Positions 16,202 through 25,722 are shown, counted from the first letter of the stretch. The stretch: DNA of 64,000 bases from Cytobacillus sp. IB215665 (GCF_033963835.1 NZ_JAXBME010000020.1:1-64000); one strand, 5' to 3'. Program-made: numbers and translations. Notes: generated by a model not told the origin, from the letters alone.

Positions 16202-17314
16202 ATGAAAGACCAGAAACAGTCTACGGAAAAAAAATTACGACAAGGTTATACGACTGGATCGTGTGCTACAGCAGCTACGAAAGCAGCACTCACAGCATTA
16301 ATTACGAAGGAAGAGCAAGCCGATGCAACGATTTATCTTCCGGTCGGAAAGTTTGTTACCTTCCAAATGGAGCATTGTGATTTTCATGTGGACGGTGTAA
16401 CTGTTGGTGTGATTAAGGATGCTGGTGATGATCCAGATGCAACTCATGGTGCCTTAATACAAGCAACAGTGAGCTGGAAAGATACTGCTGGCATTGAGTT
16501 GGATGGAGGAGTAGGTGTTGGTAGAGCAACAAAACCAGGGTTACCTATCGAAGTTGGCGAAGCGGCAATTAACCCTGTTCCAAGAAAAATGATTCGATCC
16601 ACAGCTGAAGAAGTGTTAACCCAATTTCACATTCATCAAGGAATAAAGGTCGTTATTTCGGTACCTGATGGTGTTGAAATTGCCAAAAAAACACTTAATG
16701 GAAGACTTGGAATTTTAGGTGGTATTTCTATTTTAGGTACAAGAGGGATCGTAGTACCGTTTTCTACTGCTGCTTATAAAGCGAGTATCGTACAAGCGAT
16801 AAAAGTTGCTCGTGCAAGCGATTGTGAGCATGTTGCAATTACAACAGGTGGGCGTAGTGAAAAATATGCGATGCAACAGCTTCCTAATTTATCAGATGAG
16901 GCTTTTATTGAAATGGGTGATTTTGTCGGCTTTACCCTTAAACAGTGTAAGCGACTAGGGATCAAGAAGATCTCTATGGTTGGTATGATGGGAAAATTCT
17001 CAAAAGTCGCCCAAGGAGTGATGATGGTTCATTCGAAAAGTGCACCTGTCGATTTTGGCTTTTTAGCACAAGTTGCATCCGAGGTGGGTGTGAAAGGGGA
17101 ATTAATTGAGGAAATTGAACAGGCAAACACCGCTTCACAAGTTGGGGATATGATGGTCGCGAATGGGTTTCATAGTTTTTTTGAAGTTCTTTGTAATTAT
17201 TGTTGTCAGCAAGCTCTTCAAGAAATGTCCGGTGGAGTAGATGTCGATACAACTTTGTATACATTAAAGGGTGATCTGTTAGGAAGGGCGGAATGCTATG
17301 ACGAGAGCGATTAA
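16202..17314 (+). CDS. cbiD: Cobalt-precorrin-5B C1-methyltransferase CbiD
   Basis: 370 residues. [19 protein letters not shown] (about residues 13-31) is the CbiD opening motif, followed by [16 protein letters not shown] and [20 protein letters not shown]. CbiD methylates C1 with SAM in the oxygen-independent route. A GAGGAT box inside the cbiC end serves as the ribosome site. The last 17 bp overlap cbiET. Confidence 0.95.
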   Translation: MKDQKQSTEKKLRQGYTTGSCATAATKAALTALITKEEQADATIYLPVGKFVTFQMEHCDFHVDGVTVGVIKDAGDDPDATHGALIQATVSWKDTAGIELDGGVGVGRATKPGLPIEVGEAAINPVPRKMIRSTAEEVLTQFHIHQGIKVVISVPDGVEIAKKTLNGRLGILGGISILGTRGIVVPFSTAAYKASIVQAIKVARASDCEHVAITTGGRSEKYAMQQLPNLSDEAFIEMGDFVGFTLKQCKRLGIKKISMVGMMGKFSKVAQGVMMVHSKSAPVDFGFLAQVASEVGVKGELIEEIEQANTASQVGDMMVANGFHSFFEVLCNYCCQQALQEMSGGVDVDTTLYTLKGDLLGRAECYDESD

Positions 17315-18515
17315 GATGATTGGTATAGGGGATGAAGGGAAACAAAGTCTCCTTTCTACATATGAACAATGGATTTATGAAAGTGAAGTGCTTGTTGGAG
17401 GAGAAAGGCAGCTCGCATTTTTTCCTGATTACTGTGGAGAAAAGGTAGTGATTAAGGGAGGGTTACGTTCTCTTGTTGAACGCCTTGAAAGTGAATCGAG
17501 ACGCATCGTCGTACTCGCCTCGGGTGATCCGTTATTTTATGGTATCGGTAGTTATTTGGCAAAGAACCTTCAGCTAGAAATTTATCCATATGTTAGCTCA
17601 GTGCAGCTTGCTTTTGCCAGAATGGGTGAGAGCTGGCAGGATGCATATATAACAAGCTTACATGGAAGAAAGATGCAAGGTCTAGCACAAAAAATAGACG
17701 GCAAAGACAAAGTAGCTATTTTGACAGATGAAACAAATACGCCTTCAGCTATAGCTACGTACCTACTTTTTTACAACATGGTAGAGTATCGTGTTTTTGT
17801 AGCTGAAAACCTAGGTGGAGAGTCGGAAAGGTGTGGCTGGTATGATCTTCATGAGCTCCATGACATCGTAGACAATGTTTTTTCACCTCTTAATATTGTC
17901 ATTCTGAAAAAGGTGGCAGAAAGCCCGACTTGGTCCTTAGGAATTAATGATAATGAGTTTGCCCAACGAAAGCCTGAAAAAGGGTTAATTACGAAAAAGG
18001 AAATCAGAACGCTAAGTGTAAGTGCACTACAGCTTAAACTCGATAGTGTCGTTTGGGATATTGGGACTTGTACTGGGTCAGTTGCTATCGAAGCTGCGAG
18101 AATTGCTCGAGAAGGGCAAGTGTTTGCGCTTGAGAAAAATGAAGCTGATATTGAAAATTGCTTGTTGAATATACGTAAATTCCGTACAGATATAACAGTA
18201 GTAAACGCAAAAGCACCTGATGGACTCGATTCTTTCCCTGATCCTGACGCTGTTTTTATTGGAGGGACAGCTGGTGGCATGCGTAATATACTACAAATTT
18301 GTTGTAACAAGTTACGGAAAGGTGGAAGAATTGTGCTTAATGCTGTGACAATTGAGAACTTATCAGAAGCAAATGCCTTGTTTGACGAATATGGCTTTCA
18401 TACTGAAATTACTTTGGCACAAGTTTCGAGGAGCAAGCCGATTTTGAACTTAACGAGATTCGACGCATTAAATCCAATATATATTATTACGGCTACAAAG
18501 AAGAAAGGAGCTTAA
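17298..18515 (+). CDS. cbiET: Bifunctional cobalt-precorrin-7 C5/C15-methyltransferase CbiET
   Basis: 405 residues, a fusion. Residues 1-200 are CbiE (tetrapyrrole methylase; [18 protein letters not shown] near 75). Residues about 215-405 are CbiT, a class I methyltransferase with [19 protein letters not shown] as the SAM loop, which also decarboxylates C12. The fusion matches CobL of aerobic bacteria and cbiET of B. megaterium. The start ATG overlaps cbiD by 17 bp with AGGAAGGGCGG upstream. Confidence 0.95.
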   Translation: MTRAIKMIGIGDEGKQSLLSTYEQWIYESEVLVGGERQLAFFPDYCGEKVVIKGGLRSLVERLESESRRIVVLASGDPLFYGIGSYLAKNLQLEIYPYVSSVQLAFARMGESWQDAYITSLHGRKMQGLAQKIDGKDKVAILTDETNTPSAIATYLLFYNMVEYRVFVAENLGGESERCGWYDLHELHDIVDNVFSPLNIVILKKVAESPTWSLGINDNEFAQRKPEKGLITKKEIRTLSVSALQLKLDSVVWDIGTCTGSVAIEAARIAREGQVFALEKNEADIENCLLNIRKFRTDITVVNAKAPDGLDSFPDPDAVFIGGTAGGMRNILQICCNKLRKGGRIVLNAVTIENLSEANALFDEYGFHTEITLAQVSRSKPILNLTRFDALNPIYIITATKKKGA

Positions 18516-18522
18516 AGCATAT

Positions 18523-19224
18523 ATGACTGGAACATTATACGGACTAGGAGTAGGACCAGGTGACCCTGAGCTGATTACGGTAAAAGCTTTTCGTACTTTG
18601 CAGGAATCGCCAGTAATTGCTTATCCAAAGAAACGCAAAGGAAGTAAAAGCTATGCTCATCAAATTATCGATGTGTATGTGAATCCGAACGAAAAGGAAA
18701 TGCTTGGGTTAGTTTTTCCTATGACAAAGGATAAGAGCATTTTAGAGCGTGAATGGAATTTAACAGCGGAAAAGGTATGGGAAAAGCTACAACAAGGAAA
18801 AGACGTCGCTTTTATAACAGAAGGAGATCCGCTTCTATACAGCACTTTCATTCAAATGTTGAATGTGATGAAGGAACGATATCCAGAAGTAAAAGTTCAT
18901 ACGGTACCTGGTATCTCATCAATTAATGGTGCAGCTTCTAGGCTAGGTATCCCATTAGCTGAAGGAGATGATCATGTAGCAATCATCCCTGCTAGAGATG
19001 ATTATGAAGCGATGAAAAAAGTGATTGAAGAAAATGATTGTGTCATATTTATTAAGGTTGCAAAAGTGATAGACCTTATGATCAACGTGTTAAAGGAATT
19101 GCAACTGTTAGATAAAGCTTCAGTGGTGACGAAGGTAACTTCAAATGAAGAGATTATTTGGAATGTAGAAGAACTCGAAGGTGTAGATCTTGAATATTTA
19201 ACGTTAATGGTGGTGAGAAAATGA
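18523..19224 (+). CDS. cbiL: Cobalt-precorrin-2 C20-methyltransferase CbiL
   Basis: 233 residues of the tetrapyrrole methylase fold: LYGLGVGPGDPELITVKAFR at the N-terminus, FITEGDPLLYSTFIQML near 90, and TVPGISSINGAASRLGIPLA near 128. It adds the C20 methyl group that is later lost on ring contraction. AAAGGAGC precedes the ATG; the end overlaps cbiF by 4 bp (ATGA). Confidence 0.95.
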   Translation: MTGTLYGLGVGPGDPELITVKAFRTLQESPVIAYPKKRKGSKSYAHQIIDVYVNPNEKEMLGLVFPMTKDKSILEREWNLTAEKVWEKLQQGKDVAFITEGDPLLYSTFIQMLNVMKERYPEVKVHTVPGISSINGAASRLGIPLAEGDDHVAIIPARDDYEAMKKVIEENDCVIFIKVAKVIDLMINVLKELQLLDKASVVTKVTSNEEIIWNVEELEGVDLEYLTLMVVRK

Positions 19225-19994
19225 AGCTATATATCGTTGGAGCAGGACCTGGTGCGAGTGATTTAATTACTGTCAGAGGCTTAAGGCTACTTCAAGAGGC
19301 AGATGTTGTTTTGTATGCTGATTCGCTAGTTAGTGAAGAGTTAATAAAGGAATCGAAGCCTACAGCAGAAGTGCTCAAAACAGCTGGTATGCATTTAGAA
19401 GAAATGGTAGAAATCATGGTAAGCAGGTTGAAGCAAGGAAAAAAAGTAGTAAGGGTTCACACAGGAGATCCAGCCGTTTACGGAGCGATAATGGAACAAA
19501 TTTCACTTTTAAAAAGTGAGGGAGTGGAAATAGAAATCGTTCCTGGTGTAAGCTCTGTTTTTGCAGCAGCTGCTGAATTAGGTGCCGAGTTGACAATACC
19601 TGATTTAACACAAACGGTTATTTTAACTAGGGCAGAAGGAAGGACACCTGTACCTGACCGTGAAAAATTACAAGATTTAGCTCGCCATCATTGCACGATT
19701 GCCTTCTTTTTAAGCGCAACATTAACTAAAAAGGTTATAAATGAACTACTAGAGGCTGGCTGGAGCAAAGCGACACCTGTTGCTGTAGTATACAAAGCAA
19801 CATGGCCTGATCAAAAGATTGTTCGATCAACGCTTGAGCATCTTGATGAAGATATGAAAAAGAATGGTATAAGAAAACAAGCGATGATTTTAGCAGGCTG
19901 GGCGCTCGATGAGCATATACATGAAAAAGATTATCGATCAAAGCTATATGACAAAGAATTTTTCCACGGATTTCGCCCGGGGGTGAAATCGTGA
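19221..19994 (+). CDS. cbiF: Cobalt-precorrin-4 C11-methyltransferase CbiF
   Basis: 257 residues. LYIVGAGPGASDLITVRGLR is the SAM-binding N-terminal loop, VRVHTGDPAVYGAIMEQI and PGVSSVFAAAAELGAELT are the other methylase blocks, and LTRAEGRTPVP is typical of CobM/CbiF. It methylates C11. It is coupled by 4-bp overlaps to cbiL and cbiG. Confidence 0.95.
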   Translation: MKLYIVGAGPGASDLITVRGLRLLQEADVVLYADSLVSEELIKESKPTAEVLKTAGMHLEEMVEIMVSRLKQGKKVVRVHTGDPAVYGAIMEQISLLKSEGVEIEIVPGVSSVFAAAAELGAELTIPDLTQTVILTRAEGRTPVPDREKLQDLARHHCTIAFFLSATLTKKVINELLEAGWSKATPVAVVYKATWPDQKIVRSTLEHLDEDMKKNGIRKQAMILAGWALDEHIHEKDYRSKLYDKEFFHGFRPGVKS

Positions 19995-21115
19995 TTTTGT
20001 CGTTAGCGGAGAACAAGCTTCCAGTTATTAAGCACAAGAATACATATGCTGTTGTTGCTATAACAAAGCATGGGGTTGACCTTGCTAGACAGCTCGCTTC
20101 TTCATTCTCAAATACGGATGTTTACTATATGAGTAAATTTGCAAAAGGGGATGAGGAACAGCAAAACATTCAAATGTTTCAAGGAAGTGTAAGGTTGCTT
20201 CTTCCCTCACTATTTCAAGCTTATCAAGGGATTATCATAATTATTTCATTAGGTGCAGTCGTACGAATGATTGCCCCACTATTGAAGGATAAAAAAACAG
20301 ACCCCGGTGTTGTTGTCATCGATGATAAGGGTGAGCACGTGATCAGTGTGTTATCAGGTCATTTGGGTGGTGCAAATGAATTAACGAAAGAGGTAGCTGC
20401 TGTGCTTCAAGCTACACCAGTGATTACTACAGCTTCAGATGTTCAGCAAACAATCCCAGTTGACTTATTTGGAAAGCGGTTTGGTTGGCAGTGGGAATCA
20501 GCAGAAAAGCTCACACCTGTAAGTGCTTCTGTCGTAAATGAAGAACAAGTAGCAGTTGTGCAAGAGTCAGGCGAAAAGAATTGGTGGAACTACGACAAGC
20601 CCATACCTAATCATATTTCTATTTATTCGGACATAGCTCAAGCCTTAGCGAGCAATCCTTCAGCAGCCCTTGTTATCACTCATCGGCTGCTCACAACTAA
20701 AGAGCAGGCAATTTTGGAAAATGGCGTATTGTATCGACCTAAAGCCGTTGTTTTAGGGATGGGATGTAATCGAGGGACTAGCTATGATGAAATAGAGCAA
20801 GTCATTGATGATACATTAGTAGAATTACAGATTTCAAAAAAAAGTGTCAAAGCAATTGCCACAATTGATTTAAAAAAAGATGAAGTAGGCTTATTGGAGA
20901 TTACTGAAAAGAACCATTGGGATTTTACCTATTATACAGCGGAGCAGTTGAATAGTGTATCAATTGAACAGCCATCAAATACAGTATTTAAATATACTGG
21001 TGCATTCGGTGTTAGTGAACCTGCAGCGAAGCTGTATAGCGGTGCTGAGGAATTACTATTAGTAAAGAAAAAATCAGGTAATGTGACGATATCAGTAGCA
21101 GTTATTTCATATTGA
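19991..21115 (+). CDS. cbiG: Cobalt-precorrin-5A hydrolase CbiG
   Basis: 374 residues starting with GTG at 19991, which overlaps the cbiF stop. The N- and middle domains show VVAITKHGVDLARQLA, IISLGAVVRMIAPLLKDKKT and VISVLSGHLGGANELT; the C-terminal domain starts at VLGMGCNRGTSYDEIEQVI. CbiG opens the lactone of cobalt-precorrin-5A and releases the two-carbon fragment as acetaldehyde. Full-length, no defects seen. The next operon gene, cbiA, is 462 bp away across a repeat array. Confidence 0.95.
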   Translation: MILSLAENKLPVIKHKNTYAVVAITKHGVDLARQLASSFSNTDVYYMSKFAKGDEEQQNIQMFQGSVRLLLPSLFQAYQGIIIIISLGAVVRMIAPLLKDKKTDPGVVVIDDKGEHVISVLSGHLGGANELTKEVAAVLQATPVITTASDVQQTIPVDLFGKRFGWQWESAEKLTPVSASVVNEEQVAVVQESGEKNWWNYDKPIPNHISIYSDIAQALASNPSAALVITHRLLTTKEQAILENGVLYRPKAVVLGMGCNRGTSYDEIEQVIDDTLVELQISKKSVKAIATIDLKKDEVGLLEITEKNHWDFTYYTAEQLNSVSIEQPSNTVFKYTGAFGVSEPAAKLYSGAEELLLVKKKSGNVTISVAVISY

Positions 21116-21173
21116 TTGATATGATAGGTAGTAATCTAGTTTTCCTAGCTTGTGAGTAGAAATATTAGGTTAT

Positions 21174-21490
21174 GACAGTAAAATAAGAAGTTCTGACAGT
21201 AAACAGAGTTACTTGGACAGTAAAGTAAGAAGTTCGGACAGTAAACAGAGTTATTTGGACAGTAAAATAAGAAGTTCGGACAGTAAATAGAGTTACTTGG
21301 ACAGTAAAGTAAGAAGTTCGGATAGTAAACAGAGTTACTTGGACAGTAAAGTAAGAAGTTCGGACAGTAAACAGAGTTATTTGGACAGTAAAATAAGAAG
21401 TTCGGACAGTAAATAGAGTTACTTGGACAGTAAAGCAAGAAGTTTGGACAATAAATAGAGGTAATTTGATAGTAAAGCAGAAGTTCGGAC
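21174..21490. repeat. Array of alternating 21-bp units (13 exact-length units plus a worn end)
   Basis: Units start GACAGTAAA at every 21 bp from 21174 to 21446, then two irregular units follow. Type A is like GACAGTAAARTAAGAAGTTC and type B like GACAGTAAAYAGAGTTAYTT, alternating without a break, so 42 bp is the full period. It lies between cbiG and cbiA inside the cobalamin operon. Two long minus-strand open frames across it are by-products of the period being a multiple of three. Confidence 0.95.
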
Positions 21491-21577
21491 AGATATCTTC
21501 TTCCACAGTTGCTCATAGAACTTGGGCAACGTGTGGAATCGGGGCGCCTTTTGCATTTCTTATAAGGAGGCTACAAA

Positions 21578-22948
21578 ATGAGCAAAAGATTTGTAATTGC
21601 TGGAACGGGAAGTGGAGTTGGTAAAACGACATTAACAATTGGTTTGATGGCTGCCTTTCAGCAAAGAGGATTGAATGTACAAGGTTTTAAGTGTGGACCA
21701 GATTACATCGATCCTACGTATCATACCGCTGTTACAGGCAGACCATCAAGAAATTTAGATAGTTGGATGCTTTCTCATGAAGTCGTTCGTGAAATATTCA
21801 GTCGTGGGAGTGATGACGCTGATATCTCAATTATTGAAGGTGTGATGGGTTTTTACGATGGCAAAAATCCACAAACGAATGCAGGAAGTACGGCAGAAAT
21901 TAGTGTGATTACAAATACACCAGTTATACTAGTTGTCAATTGTACGAGTATGGCTAGAAGTGCGGCAGCTATTGTGAAAGGTTTTCAAGTCCTTTCTCCA
22001 GAGCCGAATATTGTAGGTATTATTGCGAATAGAGTAGGTAGCGAAGGTCATTATAAACTTGTGAAAACGGCGATAGAGCAAGAGTGTCATATTCCAGTGG
22101 TTGGCTATTTAAAAAGAGAGGATAATATTGAAATTCCAGAGAGACATTTAGGGTTAGTGCCCTCCATAGAAAGGGGTGAACTGGATCATTTTTTTGCAAC
22201 CTTAGGAAATCTTGTGTCAGAGACAATAGACCTTGATCTACTGTATGAGCTTGCTGAATCAAAAGGAATTGATCATCACCCGACTGGATTATTTGATATA
22301 CAACATGCCCAAAGTGTTAAGATTGCCGTTGCGAAGGATGAAGCTTTTAATTTTTATTATCAAGAAAATTTAGATATTTTAGAAGCCTACGGAGCTGAGC
22401 TCGTCTTTTTTTCTCCGTTAAGGGGTGACCAATTACCTGAAGGGGTTTCTGGTTTATACATTGGAGGAGGATTTCCTGAAGAATTTGCCCAGCAATTATC
22501 AGAACAAGCTGCAGTCAAAGGTTCGATCAAACGTGCGATAACTAGTGGGATACCAACATTAGCAGAATGTGGTGGATTTATGTTTTTAACAGAAACGATA
22601 GAATCTACAGAAGATGAGCGTTTTGAAATGGTCGGTATTATCCCTGGGAAAGTAAAAATGCAGCAAAAGCTTGCTGCACTTGGCTATCGTGAAATAAGTG
22701 GTGCACCAGGTAATTACCTATTACCAAATCACTTAAATGCTAAAGGCCATGAGTTTCATTACTCGACCTTTTCATCGGCCACTAATGTACAATATGCTTA
22801 TGAAACAAAGGGGATGCGAGGGGTGAAAAAGGAAGGCTTTATGAATAGTAATGTTGTAGCAGGCTATACTCATTTTCACTTCGCTTCATGTCCAGAAATG
22901 GTTCAAAATTGGGTGACTAAATGTCGACAGTGGAAGAAAAATAATTAG
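21578..22948 (+). CDS. cbiA: Cobyrinic acid a,c-diamide synthase CbiA
   Basis: 456 residues. The N-terminal P-loop domain has IAGTGSGVGKTTLTIGLMAA (residues 7-26), then KCGPDYIDPTYH and EGVMGFYDG. The C-terminal class I glutamine amidotransferase domain has GLYIGGGFPEEFA and the nucleophile Cys in LAECGGFMFL. It amidates the a and c side chains with glutamine and ATP. AAGGAGG is upstream of the ATG. Hydrogenobyrinate synthases (CobB) are similar, but the anaerobic context favours CbiA. Confidence 0.95.
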   Translation: MSKRFVIAGTGSGVGKTTLTIGLMAAFQQRGLNVQGFKCGPDYIDPTYHTAVTGRPSRNLDSWMLSHEVVREIFSRGSDDADISIIEGVMGFYDGKNPQTNAGSTAEISVITNTPVILVVNCTSMARSAAAIVKGFQVLSPEPNIVGIIANRVGSEGHYKLVKTAIEQECHIPVVGYLKREDNIEIPERHLGLVPSIERGELDHFFATLGNLVSETIDLDLLYELAESKGIDHHPTGLFDIQHAQSVKIAVAKDEAFNFYYQENLDILEAYGAELVFFSPLRGDQLPEGVSGLYIGGGFPEEFAQQLSEQAAVKGSIKRAITSGIPTLAECGGFMFLTETIESTEDERFEMVGIIPGKVKMQQKLAALGYREISGAPGNYLLPNHLNAKGHEFHYSTFSSATNVQYAYETKGMRGVKKEGFMNSNVVAGYTHFHFASCPEMVQNWVTKCRQWKKNN

Positions 22949-23080
22949 CCATTGTTATGGGAATTAAGAAACGTTAATTATGTGAAAGAAATCACAAAAA
23001 ATTAATACAAGCCTGTTTTTGGATAGATTGAGGTTTGTCGTACAAGATGTAACTCTCATTTAGCAATTCAAATTTGATAA

Positions 23081-23249
23081 GGTAGTTTTCACATGAATTG
23101 TTGTTTTTCGTACTTTATTTAACATTAAGACGTATACACCTTATTCTTCGTGTTTTCATTTGTTGTTATATAATGGTATCAACTAATTAAAAATCATTTA
23201 TTGTTATTCTAATTTTGTCATAATAGCAACAAAGCTTTTAAAAAGAGCT
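23081..23249 (-). repeat. MITE-like dispersed repeat, copy 8 (reverse)
   Basis: Starts GGTAGTTTTCACATGAATTG, has TTGTTTTTCGTACTT, and ends AATAGCAACAAAGC ... AAAAGAGCTT. Full length at about 169 bp. It separates cbiA from cobT, giving a gap of 335 bp in which I see no gene. Confidence 0.65.
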
Positions 23250-23283
23250 TTACATATAAACAATTCAAGGAGGTTTCATTATT

Positions 23284-24327
23284 ATGTCTATTCATGTGAC
23301 GATTCCACCATTAGCGAAGCAAAAAGGAACAGAAGTAAGTAGGTATGTTGATACATTAACAAAACCTCAAGGTAGCCTTGGTAGATTAGAAGAAATAGCG
23401 ATTACACTTGCTGAAATGACGGGAGAATCTTTTCCATCGGTAATGCCACCTGGTGTGATCGTCTTTGCAGCAGACCACGGGATTGCCAAGGAGGGTGTAT
23501 CTGCGTTTCCTCAAGAAGTAACATCTCAAATGGTTTACAATTTTCTAACAGGCGGAGCGGCTATAAATGTCTTTAGTAGACAAATAGAAGCTAAGTTTAA
23601 AATCATAGATATAGGAGTAGCAAATGATATTGATGGTGAAGGATTAGTAAATAGAAAAATAAAGTATGGCACAGCAAATTTCCTACAGCAGGATGCAATG
23701 AGTCGTACAGAAGCTGAGCAAGCTGTCAAGGTTGGTTATGAAGAAGCTGAGAAGTTTATAAAGGATGGGGTAAAATGTCTCATCTTAGGTGAAATGGGTA
23801 TAGGAAATACGACAACAAGCAGTGCAATATTGGCTGTATTAACGGATGAGAATGTAGCTGAAATTGTCGGTCATGGTACGGGTATTTCAGATGATGGGAA
23901 AATTAAAAAAATTGAGGCAATTAAGCAAGGAATAGTGAAACGAAATCCAAATTCAACTGAAGTATATGATATACTGTCTAAAATAGGTGGATTAGAGATT
24001 GCTGGAATGACTGGTGCAATGCTTGCAGCTGCTCATCATCGAGTTCCAATTCTAGTTGATGGCTTTATTTGTACCATTGCAGCATGTCTTGCTAAAGTAA
24101 TTGATCCTGCAGTTGTGGATTATATGATAGTTGGACACCAATCGGTTGAGCCTGGACACAAAATTGCAATAGAGTTTTTGGGAAAAAGACCTTTGGTAAA
24201 TCTTGGACTTCGGTTAGGTGAAGGAAGTGGAGCAGCAGTTGCATTTCCAATCGTAAAATCTGCCACACTAATGTTGAAAGAAATGGCCACCTTTACTCAA
24301 GCAGGTGTGTCTAATAAAAAAGAGTAA
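23284..24327 (+). CDS. cobT: Nicotinate-nucleotide-dimethylbenzimidazole phosphoribosyltransferase CobT
   Basis: 347 residues, the usual length. LTKPQGSLGRLEEIAITLAE near residue 25, VFAADHGIAKEGVSAFPQEV near 61, GEMGIGNTTTSSAI near 170 and the terminal GEGSGAAVAFPIV with the catalytic Glu are family hallmarks. It makes alpha-ribazole phosphate for the lower ligand. CAAGGAGG precedes the ATG at 23284. Its promoter could be the cbi one or a new one beyond the repeat copy. Confidence 0.95.
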   Translation: MSIHVTIPPLAKQKGTEVSRYVDTLTKPQGSLGRLEEIAITLAEMTGESFPSVMPPGVIVFAADHGIAKEGVSAFPQEVTSQMVYNFLTGGAAINVFSRQIEAKFKIIDIGVANDIDGEGLVNRKIKYGTANFLQQDAMSRTEAEQAVKVGYEEAEKFIKDGVKCLILGEMGIGNTTTSSAILAVLTDENVAEIVGHGTGISDDGKIKKIEAIKQGIVKRNPNSTEVYDILSKIGGLEIAGMTGAMLAAAHHRVPILVDGFICTIAACLAKVIDPAVVDYMIVGHQSVEPGHKIAIEFLGKRPLVNLGLRLGEGSGAAVAFPIVKSATLMLKEMATFTQAGVSNKKE

Positions 24328-24361
24328 AGCGTACTCTTTAAAGAATGACAATGGGGAGTCA

Positions 24362-24453
24362 TGTGGAGATCTGCTGCACATGAATGTAAGGTTCCACACA
24401 AGATGAGGTGTGAGTCTTAACCCCTTTATACAATATTTAAGATAAAGGGGAGA
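24362..24453 (+). promoter_or_regulatory. Structured leader with ribosome-site hairpin before cobA
   Basis: CCCCTTTAT (24421-24429) pairs perfectly with ATAAAGGGG (24442-24450), and the latter contains the ribosome site AAGGGGAGA of cobA. Two more short stems lie upstream: TGTGGA (24362-24367) with TCCACA (near 24393), and ACAC with GTGT near 24410. The layout would allow control of translation, but no known riboswitch class is recognised. Confidence 0.4.
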
Positions 24454-24458
24454 CATCT

Positions 24459-25214
24459 ATGAAAAAGGGAAAAGTGTATATAGTAGGAGCTGGTCCAGGA
24501 GACCCTAAACTTATTACTTTACGTGGATTAGAGTGTATTCAAGAGGCAGATGTGATTGCTTATGATCGCCTAATTAGTAATGAGCTTTTAAAGCATGCAA
24601 AAGATGGAGCGGAATTGATTTTTTGTGGCAAGCTTCCAGGCAAGCATGAACTAATTCAAGAGCAAATAAATGACCTTCTCGTTGAAAAAGCACTTGAAGG
24701 GAAAGTTGTAACTCGTTTGAAAGGCGGAGATCCTTTCGTCTTTGGTAGGGGTGGAGAAGAGGCAGAAGTATTAGTCACAAATGACATTCCTTACGAGGTT
24801 GTTCCAGGGATTACATCTGGTATTGCGGCACCTGCTTATGCTGGAATTCCTGTTACTCACAGAGATCATGCATCATCATTTGCGATTGTAACTGGCCATG
24901 GTCGAGAAAGCAAAGGACAAGACATGATTAACTGGCAGGCACTTGCTCAAGGAATTGATACGATTGCATTTTATATGGGTGTAGGTAATCTTAAACATAT
25001 TTGTACACAATTAATAAATAACGGGAAAGATCCTTCAACACCGGTTGCCATGATTGAATGGGGCACAACAGCGGAACAAAGAACAGTAACTGGAGAATTA
25101 CATTCGATTTTTGAAATCTCTCAAAAAGAGAATATTACCCACCCAGCTGTTGTACTCGTTGGTAATGTCGTTGGTATGAGAGAAAAAATTAAGTGGTTTG
25201 AAGCTATTAAATAA
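24459..25214 (+). CDS. cobA: Uroporphyrinogen-III C-methyltransferase
   Basis: 251 residues, the SUMT domain alone (no CysG oxidase part). YIVGAGPGDPKLITLRGLE at residue 7, YDRLISNELL, LKGGDPFVFGRGGEEAEVL near 87, and PGITSGIAAPAYAGIPVTHR near 115 are the diagnostic blocks. It makes precorrin-2, shared by siroheme and cobalamin synthesis. Separated from cobT by 131 bp with structured sequence. Last gene of the cluster; the oxidase/ferrochelatase partner is not in the window. Confidence 0.95.
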   Translation: MKKGKVYIVGAGPGDPKLITLRGLECIQEADVIAYDRLISNELLKHAKDGAELIFCGKLPGKHELIQEQINDLLVEKALEGKVVTRLKGGDPFVFGRGGEEAEVLVTNDIPYEVVPGITSGIAAPAYAGIPVTHRDHASSFAIVTGHGRESKGQDMINWQALAQGIDTIAFYMGVGNLKHICTQLINNGKDPSTPVAMIEWGTTAEQRTVTGELHSIFEISQKENITHPAVVLVGNVVGMREKIKWFEAIK

Positions 25215-25293
25215 TAGTGTTGTCTGCAGTCACTAGCTTTGTATATAGCTTTTTGTGGATGCAGTAATAAACACAAATTTTCTTATGTATTTA

Positions 25294-25327
25294 GAAGCCC
25301 CATAAACAGTCGTTTATGGGGCTTCGT
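25294..25327 (+). terminator. Hairpin ending the cobalamin cluster
   Basis: Perfect 14-bp stem GAAGCCCCATAAAC (25294-25307) / GTTTATGGGGCTTC (25312-25325) with a 4-nt loop. There is no long T run after it. Confidence 0.75.
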
Positions 25328-25431
25328 ATGTTCATTAAAATAGTTTTAAGTTATTTTAAAACTTTTATTCTGTCGATTTCGTTTAAGTTTATAGGTAAAT
25401 ACTAGTGATAAGTGAGGGTGTGAAAATTAGT

Positions 25432-25632
25432 ATGAAAGTGAATAAAAAGTCTTTTATATATATTGGCATTGTCTTAATAGTAATCTTTTTTGGCTACTCA
25501 GTTTACACGAATGAAAATAACAATCAAACGTTAGTACAAGAATGTAAAGATAGGGGGATGTATCCTGAATATGAAAGAGGTTTTTTAACTTTTTCTTCTT
25601 CTGTTTCTTGTTTAGATAGGCTATCAAAATAA
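25432..25632 (+). CDS. Small single-helix membrane or secreted protein, unknown
   Basis: 66 residues from the ATG at 25432; the frame is open from a GTG at 25405, but the ATG is followed by the expected Lys-rich start. Residues 7-25 (FIYIGIVLIVIFFGYSVY) form one membrane segment or an uncleaved signal; the rest (CKDRGMYPEYERGF ... SCLDRLSK) is small and has two Cys. No family is recognised. A terminator-like stem follows at about 25679-25718. Confidence 0.55.
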   Translation: MKVNKKSFIYIGIVLIVIFFGYSVYTNENNNQTLVQECKDRGMYPEYERGFLTFSSSVSCLDRLSK

Positions 25633-25678
25633 ACTATAAATATTTGAAGTATTTCTATCGTAAGAACATATAATAAGA

Positions 25679-25722
25679 AGGCCAATTTCTCATTTAAATC
25701 TTGAGAGGTTGGTCTTTTGTTT
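25679..25722 (+). terminator. Probable terminator
   Basis: AAGGCCAATTTCTC pairs imperfectly with GAGAGGTTGGTCTT near 25706-25719 and is followed by TTGTTTTT. It fits the small gene ending at 25632. Confidence 0.5.

Noticed and set aside
21145-21516. Two long overlapping minus-strand frames with CPNFLLYCPS-type repeats
   Set aside because: They run through the 21-bp array; a 21-bp period keeps frames open by itself. There is no ribosome site, and the two frames overlap each other.
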